Shown here: positions 7,607-15,790 of the stretch, piece after piece | Position numbering within the stretch: the stretch's first letter is position 1 | Layout: every line of letters begins with the position of its first letter | Assembly: GCA_018383375.1 (NCBI GenBank) | Contig: JAHAWW010000190.1 | Coordinates: 1 to 16,217, forward strand | Source of the DNA: Prevotellamassilia sp. | Lineage (GTDB): Bacteria; Bacteroidota; Bacteroidia; Bacteroidales; Bacteroidaceae | Length of the DNA: 16,217 nt | Reading direction: 5' to 3' | Made by a program: the position numbers and the translations under genes | The notes under the pieces: generated by a model | Database searches by the model: none | Told to the model about the DNA's origin: nothing | What the model saw: only the letters and a program-made list of their open reading frames with translations

Positions 7607-7659
7607 ATCGCGCACATTCGCTGCCCAAAAGCAAGCGGATGTGCGCGATGTCTTTTTTT
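7607..7659 (+). terminator. Strong rho-independent terminator of rpoD, possibly bidirectional
   Basis: A 16-bp stem with one U-G pair (7607-7622 with 7634-7649) closes an 11-nt loop and is followed by TCTTTTTTT at 7651-7659. It lies about 40 nt past the rpoD stop. The converging lrgB gene ends 18 bp beyond, so the same stem may also stop minus-strand transcription, although the T tract on that side is poor. Confidence 0.9.
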
Positions 7660-7677
7660 ACTCAAATGGGCCGCTGC

Positions 7678-8373
7678 CTACACGTTGAGCACGGGTATGA
7701 TGCAGGGCGTGAGCAAAGAGGTGAGAATACCGTTGAGCGTCAAACCGAGGCTGGCATAAGCGCCCTGAATGCGACTATGGTCCATTGAAGTGGCTGTGCC
7801 TAAGGCATGAGCCGCTGTGCCCATCGACAAACCTTGAGCCGCAGTGCCGCGAACACGGGCAAAGCCCATCGTCCTGTAGCCGCATACCGCACAAAAAAGT
7901 CCAACACACACCACAACGGCAGCAGTGAGCGAAGGAATGCCGCCAATGCTGTTGGTCACTTCCATCGCTATGGGGGTCGTCACTGACTTAGGGGCTAACG
8001 AAAGGATAACTTCTCGCGAAGCCCCCATCTCTTGAGCAATCCACACCACAGATACAATCCCGACGACGCAACCGACTAACTCGCATAGCAGGATGGGAAC
8101 CAGTTGGCGCTTGATGCGGCTGAGTTGAAGATACAACGGGACGCCGAGTGCCACTACCGCCGGACGAAGCCAAAACTCTATCATCTGGCCACCTTTATTA
8201 TAGGTCTCGTAACTGATGCCCGTAAGCCAAAGGAAGGTAATCACCGTGGCAATCGACACCAAAATAGGGTTCATCACCACCCAGCCCGTCTTGCGCCGCA
8301 ATAGCTTGCCCAAAAAATATGAGCCAAAAGTGAGCGCAATCAAGAAAAACTCATTTGAAAAATAGTCCTTCAT
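7678..8373 (-). CDS. lrgB: LrgB-family membrane protein
   Basis: The 231-residue integral membrane protein has several hydrophobic helices and the LrgB/CidB hallmarks: LRPAVVALGVPLYLQL (69-84), KSVTTPIAMEV (about 128-138) and GTAAHALGTATS near 185-196. In Gram-positive bacteria LrgAB modulates murein hydrolase export and autolysis, and related proteins (PLGG1 in plants, PftAB/YsbAB in Bacillus) move small carboxylates such as glycolate or pyruvate. Which applies here cannot be seen. It overlaps lrgA by 4 bp (ATGA-type), implying translational coupling. The gene ends facing rpoD, with a shared terminator region between. Confidence 0.93.
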   Translation of the reverse strand: MKDYFSNEFFLIALTFGSYFLGKLLRRKTGWVVMNPILVSIATVITFLWLTGISYETYNKGGQMIEFWLRPAVVALGVPLYLQLSRIKRQLVPILLCELVGCVVGIVSVVWIAQEMGASREVILSLAPKSVTTPIAMEVTNSIGGIPSLTAAVVVCVGLFCAVCGYRTMGFARVRGTAAQGLSMGTAAHALGTATSMDHSRIQGAYASLGLTLNGILTSLLTPCIIPVLNV

Positions 8374-8750
8374 GCCTCGCCTCCTTCCTCTTCTTCTTCA
8401 AAGTCACTGTGAGTAGCCTTGCCATAAAGTTGGTGCACCCAGCCGGTCACGGCCAGCACCAACACAGTCGAAATGACCGACGCCACAACAATGGGGAGCC
8501 ATTCGGCCTTAATGAGCTTGAAGTGGCACATTATGGCCACGCCGGGCGGCACAAAAAAGAAGCCAATGTTGGCCACCAAAAAGTCGGCCAGCGTTTGCAC
8601 CCATTCGAGACGGATGACGCGGAGTTGTAGAAAAAGTGTCAGAAGTAGCATGCCGACAATGCTTGAAGGCAGGGGAATGCCCGTAAAATAGATGAGCAGT
8701 TCGCCCAATGCGAGACAGCCAAAGAGAATGGCTAATTGGCGGATCATCAT
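8370..8750 (-). CDS. lrgA: LrgA/CidA-family holin-like membrane protein
   Basis: The 126-residue protein has about four transmembrane helices and the CidA/LrgA signature IPLPSSIVGMLLL near residues 25-37, followed by FFFVPPGVAIMCHF near 64-77. The C-terminal tail is soluble and acidic with a run of five Glu. LrgA usually acts with LrgB as a holin-like or metabolite transport pair in the inner membrane. Two consecutive ATG codons (8750 and 8747) could serve as start. The 107-bp gap to the upstream EamA gene holds no recognisable promoter, so co-transcription with that permease is likely. The gap carries three TAGTG words (8758, 8765, 8774) of unknown meaning. Confidence 0.92.
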   Translation of the reverse strand: MMIRQLAILFGCLALGELLIYFTGIPLPSSIVGMLLLTLFLQLRVIRLEWVQTLADFLVANIGFFFVPPGVAIMCHFKLIKAEWLPIVVASVISTVLVLAVTGWVHQLYGKATHSDFEEEEEGGEA

Positions 8751-8857
8751 AGTAGCTTAGTGTGTAGTGAATGTAGTGTATGATGTGGTAAAAACTGTGC
8801 CCCAGACGACCGAAGCGGCTGAGGCAACAGGATAAGACAAATGAGATTTGGGTAGAC

Positions 8858-9790
8858 CTATCGGTTGCGTGTCATGATAACGATGATCACGGCGGGAATA
8901 ATGAGGAAGAAACCCAAGATAATGTTCCAAGTGATGACTTCACCGAAAAATATGGCTCCCATAATCACGGCAGTCAGTGGCTCCATTGAACCTAATACGG
9001 CCGTCATCGTCGAACCGATGTTCTTTACCGAAATCACAAGGCTGAGGTTGGTCACAACGGTGCAGAGCAAGCCAAGCAAGAGGAGGTCGGCCGCCTGAGT
9101 CGGTGTGGTTATGAGCTGAAAACTTTCTTGTCTGAATGCTTCTGCACCAAATATCAGTGCGCCGAAGAAAACGATGTAGAACGTCAGTTTCAAGCCCTCC
9201 ATGTTGGCCACGCGCGACCGGTTGACGCGTATGAGATAAAGCGCAAAACAGGCCGCAGAGATGAGTTCCAGCACCACGCCTCTGAACGCCACTTGAGAGC
9301 CTTCTGTGGGCCAGGAAAGCACGGCTACACCGCCCACGGCCATTATCACGGCCATAATGGAGGCAGGACGCCGCGACTCATTATAATAGAGCATCATCAA
9401 GACGGCAGTCAAGACCGGATACATAAAATGCAACGTTGTGGCCACGCCTGACGACATATACGGATAACCCGCCAGCAAGAACATCGCCGCACCGTCTGAC
9501 AAGAAGGCCAAATACATCAGGGTCACAATCTCGCCACGGCTGATGCGGAAAGAGCGCCGTTTTATCAGCATCAAGCCTGCCATAATCACCGAGGCAATCA
9601 TAAAGCGGTAAAACAAAATCGACATCGTCGTCATGGCGTTGGGATTGTCTTGCCCCATTTCGCCGCAGATTGGCAAAGTGAATGTGGGGATAAGCCCATA
9701 GAATACGGCTGCGGTGAGGCCGAAGATGAGACCGCGAGTGCCCGGTGAGTTCAAACTGCTCATAGCGCCGGGAGGAATGTGAAAAGCCAT
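8858..9790 (-). CDS. EamA-type drug/metabolite transporter (DMT superfamily)
   Basis: An inner-membrane permease of about ten helices with two EamA repeats: roughly residues 14-150 and 165-308 of the 310-residue product. The first repeat ends with the typical YPYMSSGVATTLHFMYPVL segment and the second with GSMEPLTAVIMGAIFFGEV. Such proteins export or exchange amino acids, nucleotides or other metabolites; the substrate is not readable. I start at the ATG at 9790 because longer in-frame extension would run through the punA terminator (9815-9851) into punA. An ATG at 9763 is an alternative. It sits after punA and before lrgAB on the same strand. No promoter box was found upstream, so transcription may depend on partial readthrough of the terminator. 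Confidence 0.9.
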   Translation of the reverse strand: MAFHIPPGAMSSLNSPGTRGLIFGLTAAVFYGLIPTFTLPICGEMGQDNPNAMTTMSILFYRFMIASVIMAGLMLIKRRSFRISRGEIVTLMYLAFLSDGAAMFLLAGYPYMSSGVATTLHFMYPVLTAVLMMLYYNESRRPASIMAVIMAVGGVAVLSWPTEGSQVAFRGVVLELISAACFALYLIRVNRSRVANMEGLKLTFYIVFFGALIFGAEAFRQESFQLITTPTQAADLLLLGLLCTVVTNLSLVISVKNIGSTMTAVLGSMEPLTAVIMGAIFFGEVITWNIILGFFLIIPAVIIVIMTRNR

Positions 9791-9814
9791 AGTAAAGTTT
9801 GAAAGGGTTCTTAG

Positions 9815-9851
9815 AAAAAATCGGAGGCTCCTGCTGGTCAGGATCTCCGAT
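9815..9851 (-). terminator. Terminator between punA and the EamA gene
   Basis: On the minus strand a 7-bp outer stem (complement of 9820-9826 with 9845-9851) and an inner CCTG/CAGG helix are followed by a run of six T (complement of 9815-9820). It begins 28 nt past the punA stop. It should end the xth-sppA-lpxK-punA transcript at least partly, making the EamA-lrgAB genes a weaker distal segment. Confidence 0.75.
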
Positions 9852-9878
9852 GTATGACGGACTGAAAACCGTGCCGTT

Positions 9879-10691
9879 TTAAGGTTGACGTTTGATGATT
9901 TCTCTGAATATATCGGCCATAAGCGGCTGAACGGCATTGGCCGCACGCTGCACTTCTTCGTGGCTCACCTCCGGTATGTCGGCACCCACGCCCATATCTG
10001 TGATTACGCTGATGCCGAACACGCGCATTCCGCTGTGGCGGGCCACAATGACTTCGGGTACGGTGCTCATGCCCACGGCGTCGCCACCAAACGTGCGGAA
10101 CATTCTGTATTCGGCCGGAGTCTCATACGTGGGACCCTGTGTGGCAATATATACGCCCTCTTGTACCTTGATGCCTTTCTCTCGTGCTATCTCGCGGGCT
10201 TGGTCAAGAAACTCCTTGTCATAGACCTGGTGCATGTCGGGAAAGCGAGGTCCTGTGGGGAAGTTGGGGCCGTGGAGTGGATGTTCGGGCATAAAGTTGA
10301 TGTGGTCGGTGATAAGCATTAAGTCACCCACGCTAAACTTCGGGTTGAGGCCCCCTGAGGCGTTGCTGACGAAAAGGTTTTTAATGCCCAGTTCATACAT
10401 CACACGGATGGGGAAAGTGACGGCCTTCATGTCGTAACCCTCATAGAAGTGAAATCTTCCTTCGAGTGCCATCACCTCTTTACCACCCAGTCGGCCGAAG
10501 AGCAGTCTGCCTTGATGCCCTTCGACGGTCGAAACGGGGAAATTAGGAATGTCTTGATAGGCAAAGGCGTCGATGATGTCAATCTCTGAGGCGAGTCGGC
10601 CCAAGCCGGTGCCGAGTATGATAGCCGTTAGTGGGCGGCTTTGTGTGTGGCAACGTATCCAGTCTGCCGTGTCTTTAATCTTTTGAAGCAT
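9879..10691 (-). CDS. punA: Purine nucleoside phosphorylase (trimeric type)
   Basis: Catalyses phosphorolysis of purine (deoxy)nucleosides to base and (deoxy)ribose 1-phosphate in the cytoplasmic salvage pathway. The 270-residue product carries the trimeric NP-I motifs in order: LGTGLGRLA (26-34), VEGHQGRL (56-63, phosphate site), EGRFHFYEGY (77-86), VSNASGGL (108-115), ATQGPTYETPAE (183-194) and GMSTVPE (207-213). The position that is Asn in inosine/guanosine-specific enzymes is Asp here (VITDMG, Asp232); this may be typical of Bacteroidetes but bears on base specificity. The start overlaps the end of lpxK by 17 bp, implying coupled translation. A terminator follows. Length fits the family (about 270-290). 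Confidence 0.95.
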   Translation of the reverse strand: MLQKIKDTADWIRCHTQSRPLTAIILGTGLGRLASEIDIIDAFAYQDIPNFPVSTVEGHQGRLLFGRLGGKEVMALEGRFHFYEGYDMKAVTFPIRVMYELGIKNLFVSNASGGLNPKFSVGDLMLITDHINFMPEHPLHGPNFPTGPRFPDMHQVYDKEFLDQAREIAREKGIKVQEGVYIATQGPTYETPAEYRMFRTFGGDAVGMSTVPEVIVARHSGMRVFGISVITDMGVGADIPEVSHEEVQRAANAVQPLMADIFREIIKRQP

Positions 10692-11745
10692 AGTCGGTGA
10701 TTATGTGGTTAAACGCGTTGTGATGGTTGTCAATGAAACGCACCTCAATGGGTTGTACGTAGAGGCGGCGGCGCAGTTGGTTCGACAATTTATCTGCTTG
10801 AGCCATGAAACGTGCTGCGTCTTTCTCTGTGGTGAGCGCCAAGGCCTCTTTCCCTTGTGCCGGAGTAGCCTTGTCGATTGCCTCAAAGGCTTGGTTGAGT
10901 AGCTTGAGGTCTTGGTCTGAAAAGTGATGGTGGTCGGCGTAACGTTGTGGCCGGACCTCAGCTCCTTGAGCCTTGAGATGTGCATAGAGCGGTGCCGGTT
11001 TGGCAATGCCGGTGATGGTCAAGACCTGCCGTCCGTCGATGTCGGGACAAGGTGAGGCTTCTTGTGGAAACAGCGGATAGGGTCTGCCGTAAACGAAAGT
11101 CGTGAAAAACACCTTTTGTCCTTTTCGTGGCGACAACTTCTTGATGATTTGAGCCTGCTCGGTCTCTGAGAGTTGCTGAGGGCATTTGGTGACCACGATG
11201 AGGTCTGCCCTTTTTGCCCCTCTGGCCGATTCCCGAAGTCTTCCGGCCGGCATGAGCCAGTCGTGGCAATAAAGCCGGGCGTAGTCGGTTAGGAGGATAT
11301 AAAGACCGGCCTTAACGTGTCGGTGTTGGTAGGCGTCGTCAAGCACCACGACGTCTGCCGGCGTGTCTTGTCTTAGTCGCTCAATGCCGCGGCATCGTTG
11401 CTCATCCACGGCGACGATGCAGTCTGGCATCTTGTGTTTGATTTGAAATGGTTCGTCACCAATTTCTTCGGCCGTCGTCTCGGCTGTTGCCAAACTGTAC
11501 CCCGTGGTCTGCCTTCCGAACCCGCGGCTCAGCATTGCCACACGCCGGTTGTGCAGCAGGCGGATGAGGTATTCCGTATGTGGTGTTTTGCCCGTACCGC
11601 CCACGGCGAGGTTGCCCACGGCAATGACTGGCACGTCAAACTTTCGCTCGGGTATAATACCTTTGTCGAAAAGCAGGTTGCGCACACTTGTCACGGCGTC
11701 GTAGACCACGGCCAAGGGCCAAAGCAGACACATCGGGCTAAGCAT
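10675..11745 (-). CDS. lpxK: Tetraacyldisaccharide 4'-kinase (LpxK)
   Basis: LpxK phosphorylates the 4' position of the lipid A disaccharide at the inner membrane, so the window comes from a lipopolysaccharide-making Gram-negative. The 356-residue product shows a hydrophobic N-terminal segment (about 1-17) that anchors LpxK, then the P-loop GNLAVGGTGKTP (44-55), GDEP (97-100), LDDAYQHR (136-143) and MPAGRLRE (166-173). The partner loop HHHFSDQDL lies near residue 280. It starts 5 bp after the sppA stop and its end overlaps punA by 17 bp, so the three genes form a tight operon. An internal Met5 is a possible alternative start. No missing motif was noticed. Confidence 0.95.
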   Translation of the reverse strand: MLSPMCLLWPLAVVYDAVTSVRNLLFDKGIIPERKFDVPVIAVGNLAVGGTGKTPHTEYLIRLLHNRRVAMLSRGFGRQTTGYSLATAETTAEEIGDEPFQIKHKMPDCIVAVDEQRCRGIERLRQDTPADVVVLDDAYQHRHVKAGLYILLTDYARLYCHDWLMPAGRLRESARGAKRADLIVVTKCPQQLSETEQAQIIKKLSPRKGQKVFFTTFVYGRPYPLFPQEASPCPDIDGRQVLTITGIAKPAPLYAHLKAQGAEVRPQRYADHHHFSDQDLKLLNQAFEAIDKATPAQGKEALALTTEKDAARFMAQADKLSNQLRRRLYVQPIEVRFIDNHHNAFNHIITDYASKD

Positions 11746-11750
11746 TGGTC

Positions 11751-13511
11751 TTAATGCAGTTGTGGTTCGAAGGGCATACGGGCCTGCAGACAGTCTGTGC
11801 CTTTGAGGTTCAAGACGAAGCGGAGCGGTTGATAATATTGGCCTAAAGTCGTTTTCACTTCGCGTTCCATATAGTCGTCTTTATAATCGCCCATCATTTG
11901 GTCGAGCCAGTTGGCCGGTGCGGGATAGTCTACCAGTCGGTAGTGTGTGATTTGGGCCTTCTTGGCAGCCACCTTGATGGCGTCGTCGAGTGTGCCGAGT
12001 TTGTCCACGAGTTTCAGATTGAGCGCTTGTCGGCCGGTCCATACGCGTCCTTGTGCAATGCTGTCGGTGTAGGCCGTGCTCAAATGTCGGCCATCGGCCA
12101 CACGTTTAAGGAAGAGTTGGTAGCCGCGCTCCACGTATTGCTGCATGGCCTGACTTTCGGCGGCAGTGAACGGACGGTCTATCACACCGAAGTCTGAGGC
12201 CTCGTTGGTCTTGACCACGTCTACGTGCAGGCCGAGTTTTTCGGTCATCAAGCCGCTCAGGTCGGGCACCATTCCAAAGATGCCGATGCTACCGGTGAGG
12301 GTGGTCGGCTCTGCCATAATAAAGTCGGCTCCGCAAGCCATATAGTAGCCGCCTGAGGCGGCATAGCCACCCATAGACACGATGACGGGTTTCTTTTTCT
12401 TGAGTTGTTCCACAGCGCGCCATATTTGTTCGGAGGCAAAGGCACTGCCGCCGCCGGAGTTAATGCGGAGCACCACGGCCTTGACGTTGTCGTCTTGGGC
12501 CAATTGGTCGAGGTCTTTCACCACATCGGGACCAACGATGAGGGCTCCGCCACCCATCAGGCCGTCTCCCTCGGCTCCCACGATATCGCCGTAGGCATAA
12601 TAGATGGCGATTTCGCCGTCTTCATCGTTATCGTCTTCATAGCAGAGTGCCAAGTCGGCCGCTTCAACGAGGTTCAGGCTTTCGCTCACACGGTTCTGCA
12701 GTCGGTCACGCACCTCGTCAACATAAGCTGTGCCGTCAACGAGTCCCTTTTTCACGTAGTCTTCGACGTCGGCAAAGGTGGCGTAGCTGTCGGCAATGGC
12801 ATTGAGCGAATCTACGGGAATGTTTCGCGACGCACTCACGTCTTTGCACACCACCGTCCAAATGTCGTTGATGAAACTCTGCATCTGTTCGCGGTTAGCC
12901 TCACTCATTTCGGTGCCGGTGTAAGGTTCCACGGCGCTTTTGTAAGTGCCCACACGGAACACCTGCATCTTCACACCGATTTTATCAAGCAACTCTTTAT
13001 AGAACATCGGTGTGGCTGCGATGCCTCGCCAGTCTATCATACCGCCGGGGTTGATGTAAATGCTGTCGGCCACGCTGGCTACATAATAAGCGCCCTGGGT
13101 GTAATTTTCACCATAGGCCATCACAAACTTACCCGTCTTTTTGAAATCGGTCAGTGCTTTGCGGATTTCCTCGACAGTGGCAAAGTCGGCGCTCAGCAGT
13201 CCGGCTTCCACATAAATGCCTTCGATGCGGTCGTCTTTAGCCGCCACTTTGATGGCTTTAAGAATATCGTTAAGTCCTTGATTGTTTAATGCTTCTGAAT
13301 TGAAGAAGGCATCAAACGGACTGGCCGTATGGCGCTCTTCGACCATCCCATTGAGATTGAGGTGCAAGACCGTGCCCTGGGTGATGTTGGGCCGTTGATC
13401 GGCCGAGGCCAGCATTGAGAAAAACATCACCAGAAACATCACGGAGGTGAACACCGACACTATCAGCGAGCCGACGATGACGGCCAGTACTTGTTTGAAG
13501 AAAGCTTTCAT
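11751..13511 (-). CDS. sppA: Signal peptide peptidase SppA, 67K type
   Basis: SppA is a membrane-bound serine protease that degrades released signal peptides. The 586-residue product has one N-terminal transmembrane helix (about 8-34) and two tandem ClpP-like domains (about 47-290 and 300-530). This is the double-length 67K form found in E. coli. The general-base lysine is visible as Lys191 in VGTYKSAVEPYTG, and the nucleophile as Ser386 in GGYAASGGYYMA, both in the expected separate domains, matching the Lys/Ser dyad of the family. NSGGGSAFASEQIW (351-364) is the usual second-domain signature. The gene follows xth by 45 bp and precedes lpxK by 5 bp. An alternative start is not needed. Confidence 0.96.
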   Translation of the reverse strand: MKAFFKQVLAVIVGSLIVSVFTSVMFLVMFFSMLASADQRPNITQGTVLHLNLNGMVEERHTASPFDAFFNSEALNNQGLNDILKAIKVAAKDDRIEGIYVEAGLLSADFATVEEIRKALTDFKKTGKFVMAYGENYTQGAYYVASVADSIYINPGGMIDWRGIAATPMFYKELLDKIGVKMQVFRVGTYKSAVEPYTGTEMSEANREQMQSFINDIWTVVCKDVSASRNIPVDSLNAIADSYATFADVEDYVKKGLVDGTAYVDEVRDRLQNRVSESLNLVEAADLALCYEDDNDEDGEIAIYYAYGDIVGAEGDGLMGGGALIVGPDVVKDLDQLAQDDNVKAVVLRINSGGGSAFASEQIWRAVEQLKKKKPVIVSMGGYAASGGYYMACGADFIMAEPTTLTGSIGIFGMVPDLSGLMTEKLGLHVDVVKTNEASDFGVIDRPFTAAESQAMQQYVERGYQLFLKRVADGRHLSTAYTDSIAQGRVWTGRQALNLKLVDKLGTLDDAIKVAAKKAQITHYRLVDYPAPANWLDQMMGDYKDDYMEREVKTTLGQYYQPLRFVLNLKGTDCLQARMPFEPQLH

Positions 13512-13556
13512 ATAGGATATTACGTGAATTGTGCGTGAAGGAGTGAGGTTGAAGGT

Positions 13557-14306
13557 TTATAGTTCTATCTCTACGGGGCAATGGTCTGAGCCCATAATGT
13601 CGGCGTGGATTTTGGCACTTTTCAGTTCCGGCACGAGCCGTTTCGAAACGAGGAAGTAGTCAATGCGCCACCCCACATTCTTTTCGCGTGCGCGAAATCT
13701 GTATGACCACCAAGAGTAGGCCCCTTCAAGGGTAGGGTAGAAGTGGCGGAAAGAGTCGCAAAAACCGGCGTCGAGCAGTTGGCCGAAGCTTTCGCGCTCT
13801 TCGTCGGTGAAGCCGGCGTTGCGGCGGTTGGTCTTGGGATTTTTGAGGTCTATCTCTTGATGGGCCACGTTGAAGTCGCCGCAAACGATGACGGGTTTGT
13901 GTCGGTCGAGTCGGCAGAGATAATCTCTGAAGGCGGCGTCCCATTGCATGCGATAGTCGAGTCGGCGCAGTTCGTCTTGAGAGTTGGGCACGTAGACATT
14001 GACCAGATAAAATGTCTCCATTTCGAGCGTCACCACGCGTCCCTCGCGGTCATGCTCGTCCAGGCCGATGCCTTGAGCCACGCTTAGCGGCGTGTGGCGG
14101 GTAAATATCACCGTGCCAGAGTAGCCTTTTTTCTCAGCATAATCCCAGTAGCTCTGATAGCCTTCAAACTGCAGGTCGATTTGGCCTTCTTGCAATTTGG
14201 TCTCTTGCAGACAGACAAAGTCGGCGTCGAGAGCGGCAAACGTTTCGCCAAATCCTTTACCACAACAAGCTCGCAGGCCGTTGACATTCCACGATATAAA
14301 TTTCAT
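13557..14306 (-). CDS. xth: Exodeoxyribonuclease III / AP endonuclease
   Basis: This enzyme cleaves DNA at abasic sites and trims 3' ends in base-excision repair, in the cytoplasm with Mg2+. The 249-residue product carries the full ExoIII/APE1 motif set: ISWNVNGLRA (4-13, Asn7), LQETK (33-37, metal Glu35), NVYVPNS (103-109, Tyr105), CGDFNVAH (142-149, Asp144 and Asn146), GWRIDYFL (212-219, Asp216) and GSDHCPVE (239-246, catalytic Asp241-His242 pair). Length fits the ExoA branch. It is the first gene of the minus-strand run; sppA begins 45 bp after its stop. A promoter match lies about 220 bp upstream, suggesting a long leader. Confidence 0.96.
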   Translation of the reverse strand: MKFISWNVNGLRACCGKGFGETFAALDADFVCLQETKLQEGQIDLQFEGYQSYWDYAEKKGYSGTVIFTRHTPLSVAQGIGLDEHDREGRVVTLEMETFYLVNVYVPNSQDELRRLDYRMQWDAAFRDYLCRLDRHKPVIVCGDFNVAHQEIDLKNPKTNRRNAGFTDEERESFGQLLDAGFCDSFRHFYPTLEGAYSWWSYRFRAREKNVGWRIDYFLVSKRLVPELKSAKIHADIMGSDHCPVEIEL

Positions 14307-14526
14307 AGTGTTGTTGAGCGTGACAAATAGATTGTGTCAGGTTCGATAAATGAGTTAATGGGTAGGGCGGTGTTTGTTTCACTTGCATGCCTTCGCGCCG
14401 CTCAGGCCTTGTCTGCTTAGTCTGTGTGTTAGCCGTGTAGACTGCTACGCACCTCCTGGGCCATAAAGACCATGAAGCGTTAGCCGCAAATTCAGCGCAA
14501 GCCAATTTATGAGGCCTACCTTTAGG

Positions 14527-14558
14527 CAAAAGTAGCTAAGTTGCGCCTAAAATCCAAA
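14527..14558 (-). promoter_or_regulatory. Promoter of the xth-sppA-lpxK-punA operon
   Basis: On the minus strand TACTTTTG (complement of 14527-14534) matches TAnnTTTG exactly, and TTTG (complement of 14555-14558) lies 20 bp upstream. Transcription would start near 14520, giving xth a leader of about 214 nt. A 7-bp dyad (14521-14527 and 14545-14551) overlaps it and could bind a regulator. Confidence 0.65.
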
Positions 14559-14577
14559 GCCTTTCAGCATTTTTTGA

Positions 14578-14585
14578 TACCTTTG
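14578..14585 (+). promoter_or_regulatory. Probable -7 box for the DUF1573 gene
   Basis: TACCTTTG matches TAnnTTTG exactly, but no TTTG is found about 20 bp upstream. The start site would be near 14592, a leader of about 120 nt. Its upstream element zone overlaps the divergent promoter. Confidence 0.4.
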
Positions 14586-14714
14586 CCAATGAATTGAAAA
14601 CCCTTCTGCATCGTTTCTCTAATTTTTTACACCATAGTGGTGAATTTCGGTCTGCATTGCCGGCATAGATTTATGCTTAGGCCGTTGGTCCACCCTTGTC
14701 AAAACGTCTGTAAA

Positions 14715-15779
14715 ATGAAGTCTGCATATATTCGTCTTTTGGCCCTTTCGCTTGGTTTTAGTGCGCTCACGTCGGTGGCCCAGTTTCGCTTCGACCAGGT
14801 GCGTCGCGAGATGGGCACGTTGCTTTGGAAAACTCCGACTACGGCGGTGTTCACGCTGACCAATACCGACACCACAGCTGTGGTGATTGAGAGTGTACGT
14901 CCCGACTGTGGTTGCACGTCTGTGGACTATCCCCGCACCGCCATAGCCCCGGGCGCGAAGGCCGACATTAAGGTGACCTACGACGCCGCCCTTTTGGGCC
15001 ATTTCGAGAAAATCGTCGACGTCTGCACCAACCGCGGCGACAGCCGTCTGACTGTGAGTGGCGACGTGGTGCTCCAGATGAACGAGCGCCCCGACCTCTA
15101 TCCCTACCACATCGGCGACTTCTGTCTCGATGCCGACCAGGTGGAATTTGACAATGTGCGCCGCGGTGACAAACCAGTCAAGGTCATTCGCATTTACAAT
15201 GCCGGGCGACAGACCATCACGCCCGAACTTATGCTTGTGCCCAAGTATCTCAGCGTGGCCACCGAACCGGCCTCCATACGCCCCGGTCGGACAGGGCGCA
15301 TCTTCCTTCAGTTGGAGAGCGAACAACTTCGCAGCCTCGGACTCACACAGACCGAGGTGTTCCTCAGTCGTTTTAAGGGCGACCGTGTCGAGGCCGACAA
15401 CGCTATCACCATCTCAGCGACCCTGCTCCCCGAAACGGCTAACTCGACCGTGGCCACGGCTTCTTTCCCACAGGCTACGCTTGACAGCACGGCTCTTTTC
15501 ATGGGCGATTTGGCTTTGAAAAAGGAACTCAAACGAGAGGTCATACTCACCAACACCGGCACCGCCTCACTCGAGGTGTTGGCTCTACAAGTCTATAACC
15601 CCGGTCTGCGAGTGAGCCTGAACAAGTCTACGCTCAAACCGGGCGAGTCGGCCAAAATCAAGATTAAAGCGCGCCGCTTCAAGGGCATCCGCAAAGGACG
15701 CCGTCGGGTGTTGCTCATCACCAACGACCCCGTGCGCCCCATGATTGTCATCGACCTTTCCATAGCCAACGCCGGCTAA
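14715..15779 (+). CDS. Secreted DUF1573 protein with three Ig-like (ASPM/SPD-2/Hydin-type) repeats
   Basis: The 354-residue product starts with a signal peptide (MKSAYIRLLALSLGFSALTSVAQ, with probable cleavage after Ala22). Three Ig-like beta domains follow at roughly 24-117, 131-238 and 253-350. The first carries the DUF1573 hallmark VRPDCGCTSVDYP (61-73) and the GxxxKIVDVCTN strand near 95-106. The third has the matching KPGESAKIKIKARRFKGIRKG segment split across about 308-328 and ends with a conserved ITNDP (335-339). The role is unknown; such proteins are abundant and exported in Bacteroidetes and are thought to be periplasmic or surface-bound. The ATG at 14715 is chosen because it gives a proper signal peptide; upstream in-frame starts add a non-hydrophobic extension. 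A terminator follows. Confidence 0.9.
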   Translation: MKSAYIRLLALSLGFSALTSVAQFRFDQVRREMGTLLWKTPTTAVFTLTNTDTTAVVIESVRPDCGCTSVDYPRTAIAPGAKADIKVTYDAALLGHFEKIVDVCTNRGDSRLTVSGDVVLQMNERPDLYPYHIGDFCLDADQVEFDNVRRGDKPVKVIRIYNAGRQTITPELMLVPKYLSVATEPASIRPGRTGRIFLQLESEQLRSLGLTQTEVFLSRFKGDRVEADNAITISATLLPETANSTVATASFPQATLDSTALFMGDLALKKELKREVILTNTGTASLEVLALQVYNPGLRVSLNKSTLKPGESAKIKIKARRFKGIRKGRRRVLLITNDPVRPMIVIDLSIANAG

Positions 15780-15790
15780 ACTGTCATCTC

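Larger units (their letters stand above)
14307..14714. other. Divergent intergenic region with two head-to-head promoters
   Basis: No gene is seen in these 408 bp. The region separates xth (-) from the DUF1573 gene (+). It holds a consensus promoter toward xth (14527-14558) and a -7 box toward the DUF1573 gene (14578-14585). A perfect 7-bp dyad, TTTAGGC (14521-14527) and GCCTAAA (14545-14551), straddles the minus promoter's -7 box. A weaker box TCTATTTG just upstream of xth (complement of 14324-14331) lacks a good -33 partner. The long leader of xth has no recognisable riboswitch. Confidence 0.6.

Noticed and set aside
9791..9946. 52-residue N-terminal extension of the EamA permease
   Set aside because: It would run through the punA terminator and overlap the punA coding end; the extension is polar and unlike EamA N-termini.
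12405..13289. 294-residue plus-strand open frame inside sppA
   Set aside because: It is antisense to SppA, which carries all catalytic motifs; the His/Val/Phe-rich translation is an artefact of codon use.
14390..14470. Possible tRNA-like or structured RNA in the xth leader
   Set aside because: Only a 5-bp AGTCT/AGACT pairing is seen; no cloverleaf, T-loop sequence or known riboswitch core is present.
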